From Siphonodentalium dalli (lineage: Eukaryota; Mollusca; Scaphopoda; Gadilida; Siphonodentaliidae), in NCBI GenBank assembly GCA_032622095.1, contig CP136064.1:113884004-113948003 (forward strand): DNA of 64,000 nucleotides, read 5' to 3'. Below, in pieces: positions 47,284 to 59,617 of this stretch; the first letter of the stretch is position 1; each line of letters begins with the position of its first letter. The notes under the pieces are model-generated. The model did no database searches and was not told where the DNA came from. It saw nothing but the letters and a program-made list of their open reading frames with translations. The position numbers and the translations under genes are program-made.

Positions 47284-48450
47284 ACCAAAAGATAAACATG
47301 ATACTCTCTATCATAATCAATATGGGTTTAGAAAAGATCATTCAACAATTCATCCAATTTTGAAGCTACTCTATGATGTGGGTTTGAATAATGATAAGAA
47401 GGATAAAGATTGTACGCTATCTGTATTTATTGATTTTTCCAAAGCTTTTGACACAATAAATCATGAAATTTTGTTAAATAAACTTGATTCTTATGGAATA
47501 AGAGGCAAAGGCAAAGCCAATGAGTGGTTTAGAAATTATCTGACAAATAGATACCAATGTGTGGAACTGGAAGGTATGGTTTCTTCTAAACTTCCAATTA
47601 CATGTGGAGTCCCCCAGGGATCTCTTGCAGGTCCGATTCTTTTTCTGGTCTATGTTAATGATATGCACAGATCTAATAACCTATCACTTTTATCCTTTGC
47701 TGATGACACAACTGTGTATTCTTCACATCACAACCTTGATTATTTGTATGACTACTTCAACAAAGAGCTTGAAAAATTGAGTACTCTCTTTATGCTATAA
47801 ATCGAGTAAAAAATTTCCTTTCTTTCGATTGTCTTAGAATGCTATATCTTACCTTAGTACATTCTCACATTCTTTATGGAATTGAGTTATGGGGAAATGC
47901 AAGTACTCAAAATCAAGTTATTGTACTTCAGAAAAAGGCAATTCGAGCTATTAATAAAAAACGCTACAATAGTCACACCGAACCATTATTTAAATCTAAT
48001 AACATTTTGAAGCTGCAGGATGAGTATATGCATCGGATATGTCTATTTATGCACGACTGGAAATATGTAATTGTTCCCAAATCATTTGTTAATAGTTTTA
48101 GAATATATAAACATCCGAGTATGAGTACTAGGTCCTCAGGAAAAATACAGGAAACAAGGGCTCGCATTAAATTCACTGAAAAACTACCCCTCCATGTATT
48201 TCCAAAAATTTGGAACACTCTTGACGTTACTCTACAGAATATCCAATCGAAGCCAGGCTTTAAGAACAAATTTACCAAATCAATTATTGACAATTATTCT
48301 TCGAATATTAAGTGCAAAAACAAGTTTTGTCCAGATTGTACTAAAAAGATAGAATTAACTCTAACTTTTGGAATTGAACTTCCAATAAGGAAAGAAATTA
48401 TAACTATAAAACGACCTTCTCTCATTAGTAAAATGAATTTTAAAAAATGA
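47283..48450 (+). pseudogene. LINE C ORF2, RT core and C-terminus with internal deletion
   Basis: The frame to 47800 carries NQYGFRKDHSTIHPI, FIDFSKAFDTINHEIL, CGVPQGSLAGPILFLVYVNDM and SFADDTTVYSS (catalytic FADD). It stops at 47800 in ELEKLSTLFML; the segment that normally follows (the thumb start and KTKF-like block) is missing. The next frame from 47839 resumes with YLTLVHSHILYGIELWGNAS and runs to a stop at 48450. Two deletions and at least two frame changes rule out an active polymerase. No Cys/His tail like that of LINEs A and D is present; the end is basic, with CKNKFCPDC. Confidence 0.85.
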
Positions 48451-48963
48451 GAAGATGTGCCTGATGAATATATATATATATGTAAATGCATGTATGTATG
48501 CGCTTATGTGTATATATGCATGTAGATATTTGTTTTTTTCAATCTTCTGTGTTGTTGAGTGCCTATATTCAGTGCAAATATTAACTATTTGGTGCAAACT
48601 GATTAGAACATTGTCTAGTTTGAACAGATTTATTTTTGAACTTTATAGCTAAAGATTAAATTTTTTTAATCAAATTGTAAACAACGCAGACACACACAAA
48701 GCCTCGTGTCATTATTATTTCATTATATTATATGGTTTGAACCCCACCCAGTATGTCAATTTTGCATAAATGCCAATTTTGTATAAATTTGTATATCTTC
48801 CATATTTTTGTCCATATTTTCCGTTTCCAAATGGTGGCGGCAGGAAGACGACCATATGGTCATGCCACCACCATATGACATATTATTGTTTATTATTTAA
48901 TTATATATGTGTAACACATTTTATGATGATATGCCATAATAAAATATTTACTTACTTACTTAC
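48451..48963 (+). mobile_element. LINE C 3' UTR with AATAAA and (TTAC)n end
   Basis: After the ORF2 stop an AT-rich 3' UTR ends with AATAAA (48938-48943) and TTACTTACTTACTTAC (48948-48963). A short tandem repeat instead of poly(A) at the 3' end is typical of CR1-like and related LINEs, and it fixes the insertion boundary. Confidence 0.7.
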
Positions 48964-49347
48964 AACTTTGTAGAGAATATGATTTTAACTCTGAGTTTTG
49001 TTAATAGGTACATGTATTTTACTTGCAATTATTTGAGCATTTCTTGGCATGTATATTCAACATGATCTTTCAAAATCAGACATTCATATATATAGATAAT
49101 CAATTTGTCATATGTATCTTTATATAGTATCAATATATTATATAATATGTATACATGATCATTGTGCTGTCAGCTATTCTATATATTCAAATACCAGAAA
49201 GAGATTGAATTTTCTTATTCTTCATGGTTTTGTCACAATATTTTACATATAATTTGCCACGAAATGACCAGGCATCTTCCACTGAGTCATACTCTTTCGA
49301 CTTCCTCAATATGTTTGAATTTATCTGTGTTAGGTCTTCCTTTATCA
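48964..49347. other. AT-rich spacer between two LINE relics
   Basis: Nothing recognised. Confidence 0.4.
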
Positions 49348-50140
49348 CTACTTTTGTGCCTTTGAATAGTTTCCTTGTTTAACAACACAGTCCTTTGTTT
49401 TTCTTGAGATGAATTTTACAATGATTCCTCTGTTATTATCGACAGAGAAATTTCCAAGCCTATGTGCTATACTTATGTTCTCACCATTCAGTTTCATTTC
49501 CAATTTTTTGTTCAGTGCTTTTATCACCTTTGCTTCACTCTCCTCAGATGTTTCTTTCTGCTGATCATCTTCTACTCCATAAACTCTGATGCTATCCTTT
49601 CTTCCTTGCTGCTCTAAGTCATTGTTTTTATGCTGTAACTCTAAGCACTTCCTTTCAAGAGTTTTGATTTGATCTGCCTGGTCATTGGCTTTGCCTTCCA
49701 GGGCTTGGTGTTTTGTATCAAATTTGTCCATTCTTATTTCCATATCGTGTATTGTCCCTCTGAATTCGTCTTTGACTTCGTTAAATTTACTGTCATACTC
49801 TGACTTCAAACAAGTTATGGTGGAATCCAGATCAGATATTGTCACCAATGGCTCTATACTTTTTTCTATGTCATCTTTTGCGGCCATGTTCGAAAGTTTT
49901 GCATTGATTTCAGATAGAAAATCTCCGATAGGAGCGTTAGGTGCATTCTGTTGAGATTATTTAGTTTTATCTGAGGCGAAATTTATTGTTGACTGATTAA
50001 ACCGTCGTAGTTTTCTGTTTCTTGTTTCGGACTGTTTGCTTACTATTTCTATTCTGTTGCGACTTTGATTGATCTTTATTGATGCTATCGTCCACATCTG
50101 ACGTGGAGCTCATTGTAGTTGACCTTTTATCTGGCATTCT
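49348..50140 (-). pseudogene. LINE ORF1 relic (coiled coil plus RRM), - strand
   Basis: The main frame (49887-49348) has a long coiled-coil region (SEYDSKFNEVKDEF to NNDLEQQ, about residues 25-95), then RKDSIRVYGVEDDQQ, ALNKKLEMKLNGENISIAHRLG and RGIIVKFISRKTKD, an L1-type ORF1 RRM. Further 5' on the same strand the sequence continues as GDFLSEINAKLSNMAAK, and before that an ATG frame MPDKRSTTMSSTSDVDD that ends early, so there are stops or frameshifts near 49975-50010. It ends after the RRM with a stop at 49348. It is distinct from the LINE B ORF1 in sequence. Confidence 0.7.
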
Positions 50141-50790
50141 CAAAGTTTAAAGTTCTGTTTTCAAATGTCAATACAACGAATTTGGGAAATTTACTTTCAC
50201 TGCAGTATTTTCATTTATGTTACTAAAAATCAGCTTCAGACATGTACACAAACCACATATATTGATCGTTCGATGTCTATGGTAATACCTTAGAAATGTT
50301 TTGTGCACAAGAAGAGTTGTTGCGCGCCGTAAAAACTAATGTTAAGCTCCCACCAAAATCGAGTTGTTGTTCAAGACGCCATCTTTGTACCGACCTGGTT
50401 AATAGATTTAGTCTGCTGGATGTTTCTATTTAGAGTTTGTTGGTCATTTTATTAAATTTTTTCCCTCCGATTTCTGAATAGTGGCTCATGTGTGGGCTGC
50501 CATTCCGGAAGTTTCAATTCCGACAATAGTAGATGATTGTCACCTACTTCCAGATTGGATAATGCATGAGTACTCACTCATCAAGTTGTGCTGATTCATT
50601 AATTGACACACAGTCTGCCTTTAAAAAGTAACCAAACATTGCATATGATTAGATGTTCTATTGGCAATTTTGTTTTTATCAATTTGTTCCCGTGACCCCG
50701 CCCAACTCAGATAGTGATATTTTGGCATCAGCAAACCGCACCAGTAGATTCGTCATATCAAATACATTTATATACCTAGGTAATACAATT
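50141..50790. other. Non-coding region
   Basis: No supported feature. Confidence 0.4.
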
Positions 50791-50799
50791 TGATGATGA

Positions 50800-51740
50800 A
50801 AGTGGGCACATTGGACAAGAGAAACATAAGACGGCATGCGGGCACAGTACTACTGGCCAAGATTGTACACAGAACTTAATTGTTACACCAGTAAATGTGT
50901 GACCTGCTTAGTCAGATCAACACAGAAACAAGTTGCTAACTGACAATAAACTGATATAACTCCTAATCATTTCGCTAAAATTGGCATCGATCTCTCTGGG
51001 CCATACCCAACTTCCCTCGCTGGAAATCGCTACATTATCAGCTTCGTTGATATACACAGCGGGTGGTTTGAAGCTTATCCAGTCAAGGATAAATCGGCAG
51101 AAAATATTGTTCAGTTACTGATCGATGAACTATTTCCACGCCAAGTCATAGAAACTGGAAGCATTGGGTGCCCATCGTGTCAAAACCTCATTATATCGCA
51201 CGGAGAGACACGCACGCGCGCAGAGCGTTTTCATAGGACGCTATATGACGTTTTATATAAAAAAAACTAGCCAATGAAATTAATACTGAGGATGTTCATT
51301 TAAATCATTGGCAGCCATTCGTTTCAACGATAACGAATCTTCAAACTTCTCCCCATTTTATCTTCTATACAACCCCGATGCCGTACTCCCGTTTGACTCA
51401 TTGCTTAAACCTTGACGCAGATACGTAGGCACAGATGACCATAACCTTGCATTAGAATAACAACACTAAGCCCTAATGCCAGTACACAATAATATGAAAT
51501 TAGAAAAGCGCAAACAAGCCACTAAACATTATAAAAAAGCTCATGACAAAATCTTTGAAATCAGAGACGCTGTCTGTCTAAAAAATAACTTGAAAAAATA
51601 TAAACTCGAAAGTAAATGGAGAACCCATTATCGCACCATTGATCAAATAACTCCAGTACCATCCTGATTAAAATAACAGCTCATTGGCACAACCACCAAA
51701 GCACATAACGAGTATATCAGGAAAGCAAATTGGAATGGGA
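50800..51740 (+). pseudogene. Ty3/gypsy-type integrase relic
   Basis: Several frames give, in order: a zinc-binding start with GHIGQEKHKTACGH, YWPRLYTELNCYTSKCVTC (the Cys-x2-Cys of the HHCC finger); the catalytic core start HFAKIGIDLSGPYPTS and SFVDIHSGWFEAYPVKDKSAENIV with core Asp residues; after a gap, ERFHRTLYDVLYKK and SLAAIRFNDNESSNFSPF, LLYNPDAVLPFDSLLKP; then a C-terminal GPY/F-like module FEIRDAVCLKNNLKKYKLESKW and YRTIDQITPVPS (51476-51668). Stops and frameshifts occur throughout, and the middle of the core (second Asp) is missing. No LTRs, protease or RT were found nearby. Confidence 0.8.
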
Positions 51741-54400
51741 GGTACCTAAGGTTAACAGTAATATTCAAGCACAAACATTTGATCCCCAAAGGACATAATC
51801 AGTAAATACCATCGGGAACGCACCGACTCTCATGGTAAGGCTATACCACTTTCTGAAATAAAGTTGAGATTACAAAAACATGAACTAAACATGCAGTGGA
51901 TGCCAGGTCAAAGCATGACTCAAGATTCGTCCGCAACCGAAAATATCGGAAACGCAAACCAACTAAGCGATGCCCCGCCACAGAATCAGACCACTAACTA
52001 ACGTTGAGGATGAGACCATGGACATGGCGGCCGTTGGCTCAACCCCACGTGAGTGCAAGCCTATCCCTGTACCACAACATATAGCAACCAAAGCTCGACC
52101 AAAGGGCGATGTGAAGAAAACACTTCAAATCTTAATTACTTGCCAATGTCGCAGCCTTAATGTAAATATTCCCCTGTTGCATACAATTAACAGCATCCCC
52201 CGAAATTGGTCATGACCCTTCTTTACATAATATTTTATATAAACCAGCCAATTGGCACCGCGAGATCTACTAGGGGCTTACTTGCCCTACTGACGTCGTT
52301 TCAGCATGAAACAGACCTTAGCCATAAAAGCACTATTTTAATGGATAATATCCACCAACATCCATCTAAAGTTCCATCATCCCATGCAAAGGGGGTACAT
52401 ATTCCCGCACCGTAAATGTCCAACCTCCGTTGTGGTTGATTCGCCTCAATGCATCATGCAGCGTGTCTCACAACGCAATGGATTTAGCTGCATACTTTCA
52501 CGACGATTCGCGAGAACACTGTTCTGCACTTGAGAACCATCTACCTAACTTGAACAATAGTAGCGTAACCTTGTTGCAGCCCGTTGTGAACGCAATGACA
52601 CCACTGAAGCCGAAAAAGAAGCAGGTCTTCACATTTACTATGTATACAAAGATAATTAAATAAACCCAAAAAAAATCCCCTTGGATAAGTAACTTTCATT
52701 TCTGTATAATCTCAAAATCGTCGTGTAGTAAAATTTGCCCCTCTGTAGATTATGCTGTTGCCAAGCATGATGTATCGCCATATTGTTATATTTAGTATTT
52801 TTCAAATATTTAGATTCAACTCATTATTTACGTATACTTATATGCCAGAAAGGCTCCTATCAATAACGAAGATTCCCCACTGGATTCCCATGAAATAACT
52901 TGTATGGGAGCTCAAACTCAAACCGTTGTCGCGCAATACCCCAAGCTGGCCTAGGTAGTCGTACGCATTATTCGGGATCTCTATCGCTATTACTTTTACG
53001 CTATTAGCACGCCCATGCCTACTCCGCAAAATACGACAAAGGTTGCCATGGTTAGCCAATAAGCAGCAGTTAAGCAAACGTCATGGGGAAATCCCCATGG
53101 TACTACTTCAAAAGTCCAAGGATGAACCCATGGAGACTTATACTACAAAACTATCTCCATGTACACTGTTAGAATAAACTGTCGGGTTAACGTTGTTTTG
53201 ACGACACAGCAGATCCTGCAATAACTGTTGTTTTATGTACCTTGAAAATGGTCTAAGTTAAACAATTTCGTGATTCAAAGTTCATGCCGTCAAAACTAAA
53301 TAGTATATCTATCGTGACCAAATTATATACGGCAGTGACTCCATACAGTATGACCGAATCTGACACCGCTGATATTTAATATGTATTATTAATTGTTTAA
53401 TTGTATTCAGTACAGTGATCCGGTATTCATTCTGTGCTATGCGGATCCGTCTTATCTTGCGTCCGTAATTAAATTACGTCCCGGTGTCCTTATCACTCAC
53501 GAATATTCTTTTGTCGCTTTGCCTATTTCATCGCGGGCTCTCTACAAACTATTGTTTTTTGGCAAAATGCGACCTATACAGTTGAGAAATAATGTTAAGA
53601 TGGCCTAATTTCGGTTCCTTTGTGAACCGGACAAGTTCTAAATGTCCGAAAACCGGCTTAATCATTGATATTTTCCACTAAATTGTGACAACTGGGTTGT
53701 CTTCGAGCTGTCGGCTATGACTTGTCTTCATTAGTGTAAACATATTTTTATTTCCAAATCCAAACAGATAACATAATATACAGATAATACAAATATGCAA
53801 AAATAGAAGAGATAGTGTATGGAAATGAGGATCAGACAACAAGCCCGAGGGCTTATATGAAGTCTTCTCTGTGGCGACACGCCCCTTCCCCATTAAGTGA
53901 GGAAGGGGTATTGATCAGACGGGAAAGGATTGAAATAATATATTTTTTAGGAGAATTGGAAATATATAACTAAGTTTGAGTTAGGGGTGGAAACAGGGAG
54001 AAGATAGTGTTAGTGATAGTAAGAGGCACGGAGAGAGGGGGGGTTGAGACAGTAGAAGACACGATGGGGCATATGAGTCGTGACATGATGACAGTGGTGG
54101 TGAGTTTACAATAATTGAGTTGTTGCGTGATAAAAATGAAGCTCGTCTATAGTAATATGCATGCATCAGGCACCATTGGAGGGGGTCAATCGCAATGGAT
54201 AATTCCTATTTCAATGGTGTGTTCACTGTAAATATCGGAGCATCCTTCATGTGGAATCATTTCACGTATATACAGGATAGTAACAAGTAAGTAACATGCA
54301 AAATAATCGTTTACGGAAGACATTTAGTCATACATATATAACGGGGAATATCATGCTGCCGCATAACGCGGCCGGAATCCAAGGCAATGTGTTACCCGTA
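51741..54400. other. Unassigned region
   Basis: The first kilobase could be a continuation of the gypsy relic: frames here are broken and show no motif I can name. The rest is AT-rich without supported features. Confidence 0.35.
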
Positions 54401-54404
54401 CAAA

Positions 54405-57023
54405 TCATGGAAATATTTTTGTCCCCATAATATATGTCTGTACTGCATTAAATATTTGTTTGTTTTCGCGAAGGCTAAGCTCCCTTGATCCCCGCATTAG
54501 AGTATTTTCAGATAGGGCAACATTGGGTAGGGAGTCATATAGTTCTCTTCTGGGTTCTTGATTAAATGTACATTCAAAGAGATAGTGGTAAGTTGTCTCA
54601 AGTTCCCCACATAAACAGAAGGGGGGATTTTTTACGTGATTATCTGTCAGGTCACAACTCAGGTGGCTGCAGTTCGGTCTTAACCGTGTATGAAGGGTAT
54701 GAGATTTACGGCATTTACTATGATAAAAATAGGCTGGTGGACGTATATTGTCATTGTTCAGTTCCTTTTTGAAGTCTTCGATTGTACTACTGCCCTTTGT
54801 GGTTTCCGGCTGTTTGTTCCATTCGGTAATTGCAGCTGGTAAGAAAGAATCCATATAATAGTCATAGTTAATATTCGAGGGTAGTCTTATATGTTCAAAT
54901 CTGAAGTTATATCTGGAATTGTTTGCCTGGATTGGTCGTACATAATTTCTTAATATTGATGGAGCATTTCCACGTATCATTTTAAAAAATTGGCATAGCT
55001 TGTGTTTTCTACGACGTGGGGAGAGTAGTTCCCAGCCATTTTTTGATAAGAGACGCTAATTACTCGTAGTGAGGATTGCACCTGTTACTATTTGGGCCAT
55101 TTCGTACTGAACCTGTTCAATGTCATCACTAAGATAATCAGGGCAGTTATCCCACACAGGGGAGGCATATTCCAGTATTGGTCGGATAAATGTGTAATGT
55201 ATTTTTTCAAGCGTTACTCTGCATAGCCTGTATCTATGTTTACGTACTAAATTTACTCGACTCCATGCTTTATCGAGCATAGATCTGATGTGGATACCCC
55301 ATGAGCCTGGAGATTAAGATAGCTTCCGTTTTCAGGGGATTGAATTTTACAAGCCATTCTGATGCCCAACACATGATAGTTTCGAGGTCATCATTGATTA
55401 GTTTTGCGGCCATAGTAGGGTCTTCGATAGTGAGAAATAGAGAGGTATCATCAGCAAATATTCGAATGTTACACCGTATGTTTTCGGTGATATCATTAAT
55501 ATAAATTAAAAACAGAAGTGGACCTAATACTGAGACTTGTGGGATACCTGCTGTTACATCTTGTAATTCCGAGTGTGTGCCGTCTATGACAACCTGTTGT
55601 TGCCTACATTCAAGATACGATTTCATTAAGTTATACCCATTTTGGTTAGTTTGTTCAAGAGGCCACGGTGCCAAACTTTGTCGAACGCTTTACTTATGTC
55701 GCAGAATATACACCGGACCTCTTTTCCGTCGTCTAGTGATCGACATATATTGTCATATATTTCGGTAAGTTGGAAAACTGTTGAATCATTGCGCATGAAA
55801 CCAGCTTGATAAAATGATAGGATTTTGTTTTCATCAAGAAATTCCCATAGATATTTATAAATACATTTTTCATAGACCTTTGAGACGCAGCTTAGTAGGG
55901 AAATTGGTCGGTAATTTAATATACGACTGTGATCACCGCTCTTGAATATAGATGTATCATGGGAACGCGTCCACTGGGGTGGGTAGTAGCTGTTTTCGGT
56001 AAATATTCTAAAATAGAATTCAAGAGGTCCACAGAGCGAGGAGGCACAACTTTTCAAACTCTCGGACTTAATCCGTCCGGCCCACTTAACTTGGATATTT
56101 TGAGACTTTTTAACGCTTTGTAAATTTCAGGGGCTCTGATTTTTATATCGCTTAATGTGGATATGTAGTTATTCGGATCGAACACTGGTATGCGTTTCCC
56201 GACGTCATCAACTGATGAAATATTACAAAAATAGGAATTGAAAGCATTTGCTTTTTCAGTTGGTGAGATCAGGAAGTTGCCGTTTATGTTCAAGGGAGAT
56301 ATTGATCGATCACTGGTTGCAAATATTATTTTTTGGAGGGTTTTCCACCAGGAGGACTGGTCATTTGATGGGCTATTCAATGTATTTTCATTCTTCGTGT
56401 CATAATCACGTTTGCTTTTTCTAATAGCCGATGTAGTTTCATTACGTTTAGATCGAGAGTTTGCCCATGTTTGTGGTGTGTTTTGCTTTTTAATTATCTT
56501 ATGTAATCGATTTCGTTGCCTCATCAGTTTGCGAACATTACACGTAAGCCTTTTCGGATCAGTACTGTCTGGTTGGGGATATTTTCACGGCATACCTTCT
56601 AAATTTTTTCAGTCAAGTTATCTTCATGAGCTGATAGTTCAAATGGTGTATTATCATCATAGTTCCAGCTCAAAAAGTCTTCGTTCATGGTATCGAAGTC
56701 AGCCAGATTATAATTCAAGACACGTCTAGTGAGGGTTATGGCCGATTTATTTTTCAAAAGTTTTATCTGAGCAGCAACTGGACAGTGGTACCTAACTAAG
56801 TTGTCAAATATGTTGCCAAGAACACAATAGGAATCAAGAAGATCCGGGTTACTAGTCATGAGCAAGTCGAGAATAGATGAGGAGTTTTCAGTAAAAATGC
56901 GTTTTATCAGCGACCAGTTGGGTCAGACCTCGTTCGCTACATATGCTGTTTATTTTACCATTACCGTTATGTGCATAGTTTTCATTGAAATCTCCACCTA
57001 TTATGACGTCCAGGTCGCTGTCG
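54405..57023 (-). pseudogene. LINE D: endonuclease C-terminal part, RT and Cys/His tail
   Basis: On the - strand, starting at the insertion site of the foldback element: DVIIGGDFNENYAH (catalytic Asp/Asn block), GLTQLV, DLLMTSNPDLLDSYCVLG, then YHCPVAAQIKL; a linker (SGPDGL near 56070); RT blocks LNYRPISLLSCVSKVYEK, YQAGFMRNDSTVFQL, IFCDISKAFDKVWHRGLL, GIPQVSVLGPLLFLIYIND (the usual Gly after Gln is Val), IFADDTSLF; thumb region YTFIRPILEYASPVWD; C-terminal FCLCGELETTYHYLFECTF. The pieces lie in several frames, with breaks near 56550, 56056, 55650, 55275 and 55000. The family resembles jockey/CR1-like elements. Confidence 0.8.
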
Positions 57024-57057
57024 TACGGTGGCTGATTTAGGACATCCGAAATAAAAA

Positions 57058-57376
57058 AATTTATCTCGTTATAACGAGATACGATCTCGTTATAACGACT
57101 TACTCATCTCGTTATAACGAGAAACTATCTCGTTATAACGAGAAACTATCTCGTTATAACGAGAAACTATGTCGTTATAACGAGAAACTTTCTCGTTATA
57201 ACGACATACGCATCTCGTTATAACGAGAAACTAAGTCGTTATAACTAGAAACTAAGTTGTTATAACGAGAAAATAAGTCGTTATAACGAGAAACTATTTC
57301 GTTTTAACGAGAAACTATCTCGTTATACCGAGAAACTATCTCGTTATAACAAGAAACTAAGTCGTTATAACGAGAT
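57058..57376. repeat. Left array of palindromic 14-mer CTCGTTATAACGAG
   Basis: About 15 units with a period of about 20-21 bp, consensus TCTCGTTATAACGAGAAACT. Each unit core is itself a perfect palindrome. Variants start GTCGTTATAAC or have single changes. Confidence 0.9.
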
Positions 57377-57479
57377 ATCTGGTATATATATGGAACAGGT
57401 GTGTGAAGTTAGAAACCATTACCCAGTTCAAAACGTTAAACATAACATTGGAATATATCATTCCGGTAGACGGGGGAGA

Positions 57480-58740
57480 TCGCGGATTTAGTTCGTTGTT
57501 TTTACAGTAATTCTCAATCTGTCTGTTGGAGGGGGTGCATGATTTGGGTTCTGGGCCATTGGTGGCTCATCTATCCTATCCCACGTCCAATTACTTATAG
57601 AACTTATGGAACATTTGGGTTCTGGTCGATCCGCAGATTCTCTACCCGACCCCCATTCCAAATCACTTATGACCCCCGGGAAGGTACCGATTGGCGTATT
57701 TCGATTAGGTTTCTGGAATGCGAATTTGGCGTCAGATACCAGTTCGTTGTTGTCGCAGTAACTCCCAATCAGTATGTGGAAGGGGTTGACAATTTGGGCT
57801 CGCGACAGTTGGCTGCTCGCCTACCCGACTCCACGTCAATGTCTTATAGCCTCGGAGAGGGACCGGGAGGGACGGTTTCTGAACAGTTTGCAAATTCACG
57901 TATGGCCGTTATATGTTGTCATGTTGATCGGGGAGGAACACGACGGGTTTGCTGTCCCATTTGGGAGCAAACCTAACTGCGCCCTCTGTACAGAGCCTAT
58001 ACTCCGCGGAAGGGTCCGAGAGGGGCTGCAGGAGAGAGGCCACCGAGGTGTCGGAAGCTGAATGTGCCACTTGGTATGGGCACCAAAAACACACAGAAAC
58101 ACCACCCATTTGAGAAAATTCACCCCCAAAAAATGAGAGGGACCATGAAGAGCGTTTCTGATATAGAATAGGTTTCTGGAAAGCCAATTGGTAACCAGAT
58201 ACCAGTTCGTTGTTTCTTAATTACTTCCAACCTGATGGTGGTAGGGTGGAAAATTTGGGTTCTGGTCGATCCGCAGATTCTCTACACAACCCACATTCCA
58301 AATCACTTATGACCCCCCGGGGAGGTACCAATAAGGGCGTATTCGAATAGACTCCTCTGGAACGCGAATTGGGCGTCAGAAACTAGTTCGTTGTTGTCGC
58401 AGTATTATACCCCCAATCTGTCCGTGTGAGGGGTGGATAATTTGGGTTCCGGTCAATCCGCAGATTATCTACCCGATACCCACTTCAAATCACTTATAAC
58501 CCCCGGGAAGACACCGATAGGGGCGCATTTCGAACAGGTTTCTGGAATGCGAATTGGTTTATGGAACGCGAACTGGGTGCCAGAAACCAGTTTGTTGTCG
58601 TTACAGTAACTCTCAAAGTGTCCATAGGAGGGGGTGTAGGATTTGGGCTCGCGGCAATTGGCTGCTCGCCTACCCGACCCCTACGTTAAATGACTTTTAC
58701 CCCGAGGAGAGGGACCGAGAGGGTCGGATTTCGAATAGGA
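57480..58740 (+). repeat. Internal G-rich direct repeats of the foldback element
   Basis: Blocks with GGTTTCTGGAA.GCGAAT, CCAGTTCGTTGTTGTCGCAGTAACTC and AATTTGGG.TC...TACCCGAC.CC recur at intervals of about 175-200 bp, roughly five to six times. Open frames here are not conserved between the units. Confidence 0.75.
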
Positions 58741-59324
58741 TTCTGAATACGCTCTTCGTGGTCCCTCTCATTTGTTTGGGGTGAATTTTCTCACCGGGGT
58801 GGTGTTTCTGTGTGTTTTGGTGCTCATACCCAATGGCACATTCAGCTTCCGACAGCTCCGCGGCCCCTCTCCTGCACCCTCCCCGGACACTCATTGTGAG
58901 TATAGGCTCTATACAGTGGGGCGCATGCAGTTAGATTTGCGCCCAATTGGAACAGCAAACCCGTCGTGCTCCTCCCAGATCAACATCACAGCATATAACG
59001 GCCATTACGTGAATATGCGAACAGGTATCTGGCGTACTGTTCAGAAATCTATTCGAAATCCGCCCCCCCCCGGTCCCTCTCCGGGGGCTATAGTTAATTT
59101 GATGTGGGGATAGGATAGATGAGCCGCCAATGGTCCAGAACCCAAATCCTGCACCCCATCCAACAGACAGATTGAGAATTACTGCAAAAACAACGAACTA
59201 AATCCGCGACCTCCCCGTCTACCGTAATGAGATATTCCAATGTTATGTTCACGTTTTGAACTGGGTATACTGGGTACTGGGTAATGGTTTCTAACTTCAC
59301 ACACCTGTTCCATATATATATACC

Positions 59325-59580
59325 AGATATCTCGTTATAGCAACTTAGTTTCTCGTTAAAACGACTTAGTTTCTCGTTATAACGACTTAGTTTCTCGTTA
59401 TAATGATGCCTATGTCGTTATAACGAGAAAGTTTCTCGTTATAACGAGATAGTTTCTCGTTATAACGACTTAGTTTCTCGTTAAAACGACTTAGTTTCTC
59501 GTTATAACGACTTAGTTTCTCGTTATAATGACTTAGTTTCTCGTTATAAAGAGATGCGTATGTCGTTATAACGAGATGAG
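59325..59580. repeat. Right array of palindromic 14-mer CTCGTTATAACGAG
   Basis: About 12 units of the same motif as the left array in mirror order, with variants such as AACGACTTAGTTTCTCG. Because the core is palindromic, the two arrays can pair with each other or fold alone. Confidence 0.9.
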
Positions 59581-59617
59581 ATAAAAAAATATTTCGGATG
59601 TCCTAAATCAGCCACCG

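Larger units (their letters stand above)
57026..59617. mobile_element. 2.6-kb foldback DNA element with palindrome arrays, inserted in LINE D
   Basis: The termini CGGTGGCTGATTTAGG... (57026) and their reverse complement (ending 59617) match for 28 bp without mismatch and are flanked by TA on both sides (57024-57025, 59618-59619). Inside each end lies an array of a 14-bp palindrome, then further inverted sequence: 57376-57600 pairs with 59100-59335 and 57895-58165 pairs with 58740-59010. Between them are G-rich direct repeats (57480-58740). No protein is encoded, so it must be moved by a transposase in trans. A TA target fits Tc1/mariner-like mobilisation but the CGGTGG ends do not point to a family I know. 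Confidence 0.85.

Noticed and set aside
57058-57376. CRISPR-like array
   Set aside because: Regular 20-bp repeats with short gaps look superficially similar, but the repeats are palindromic, the gaps are not unique spacers, and the context is a eukaryotic transposon.
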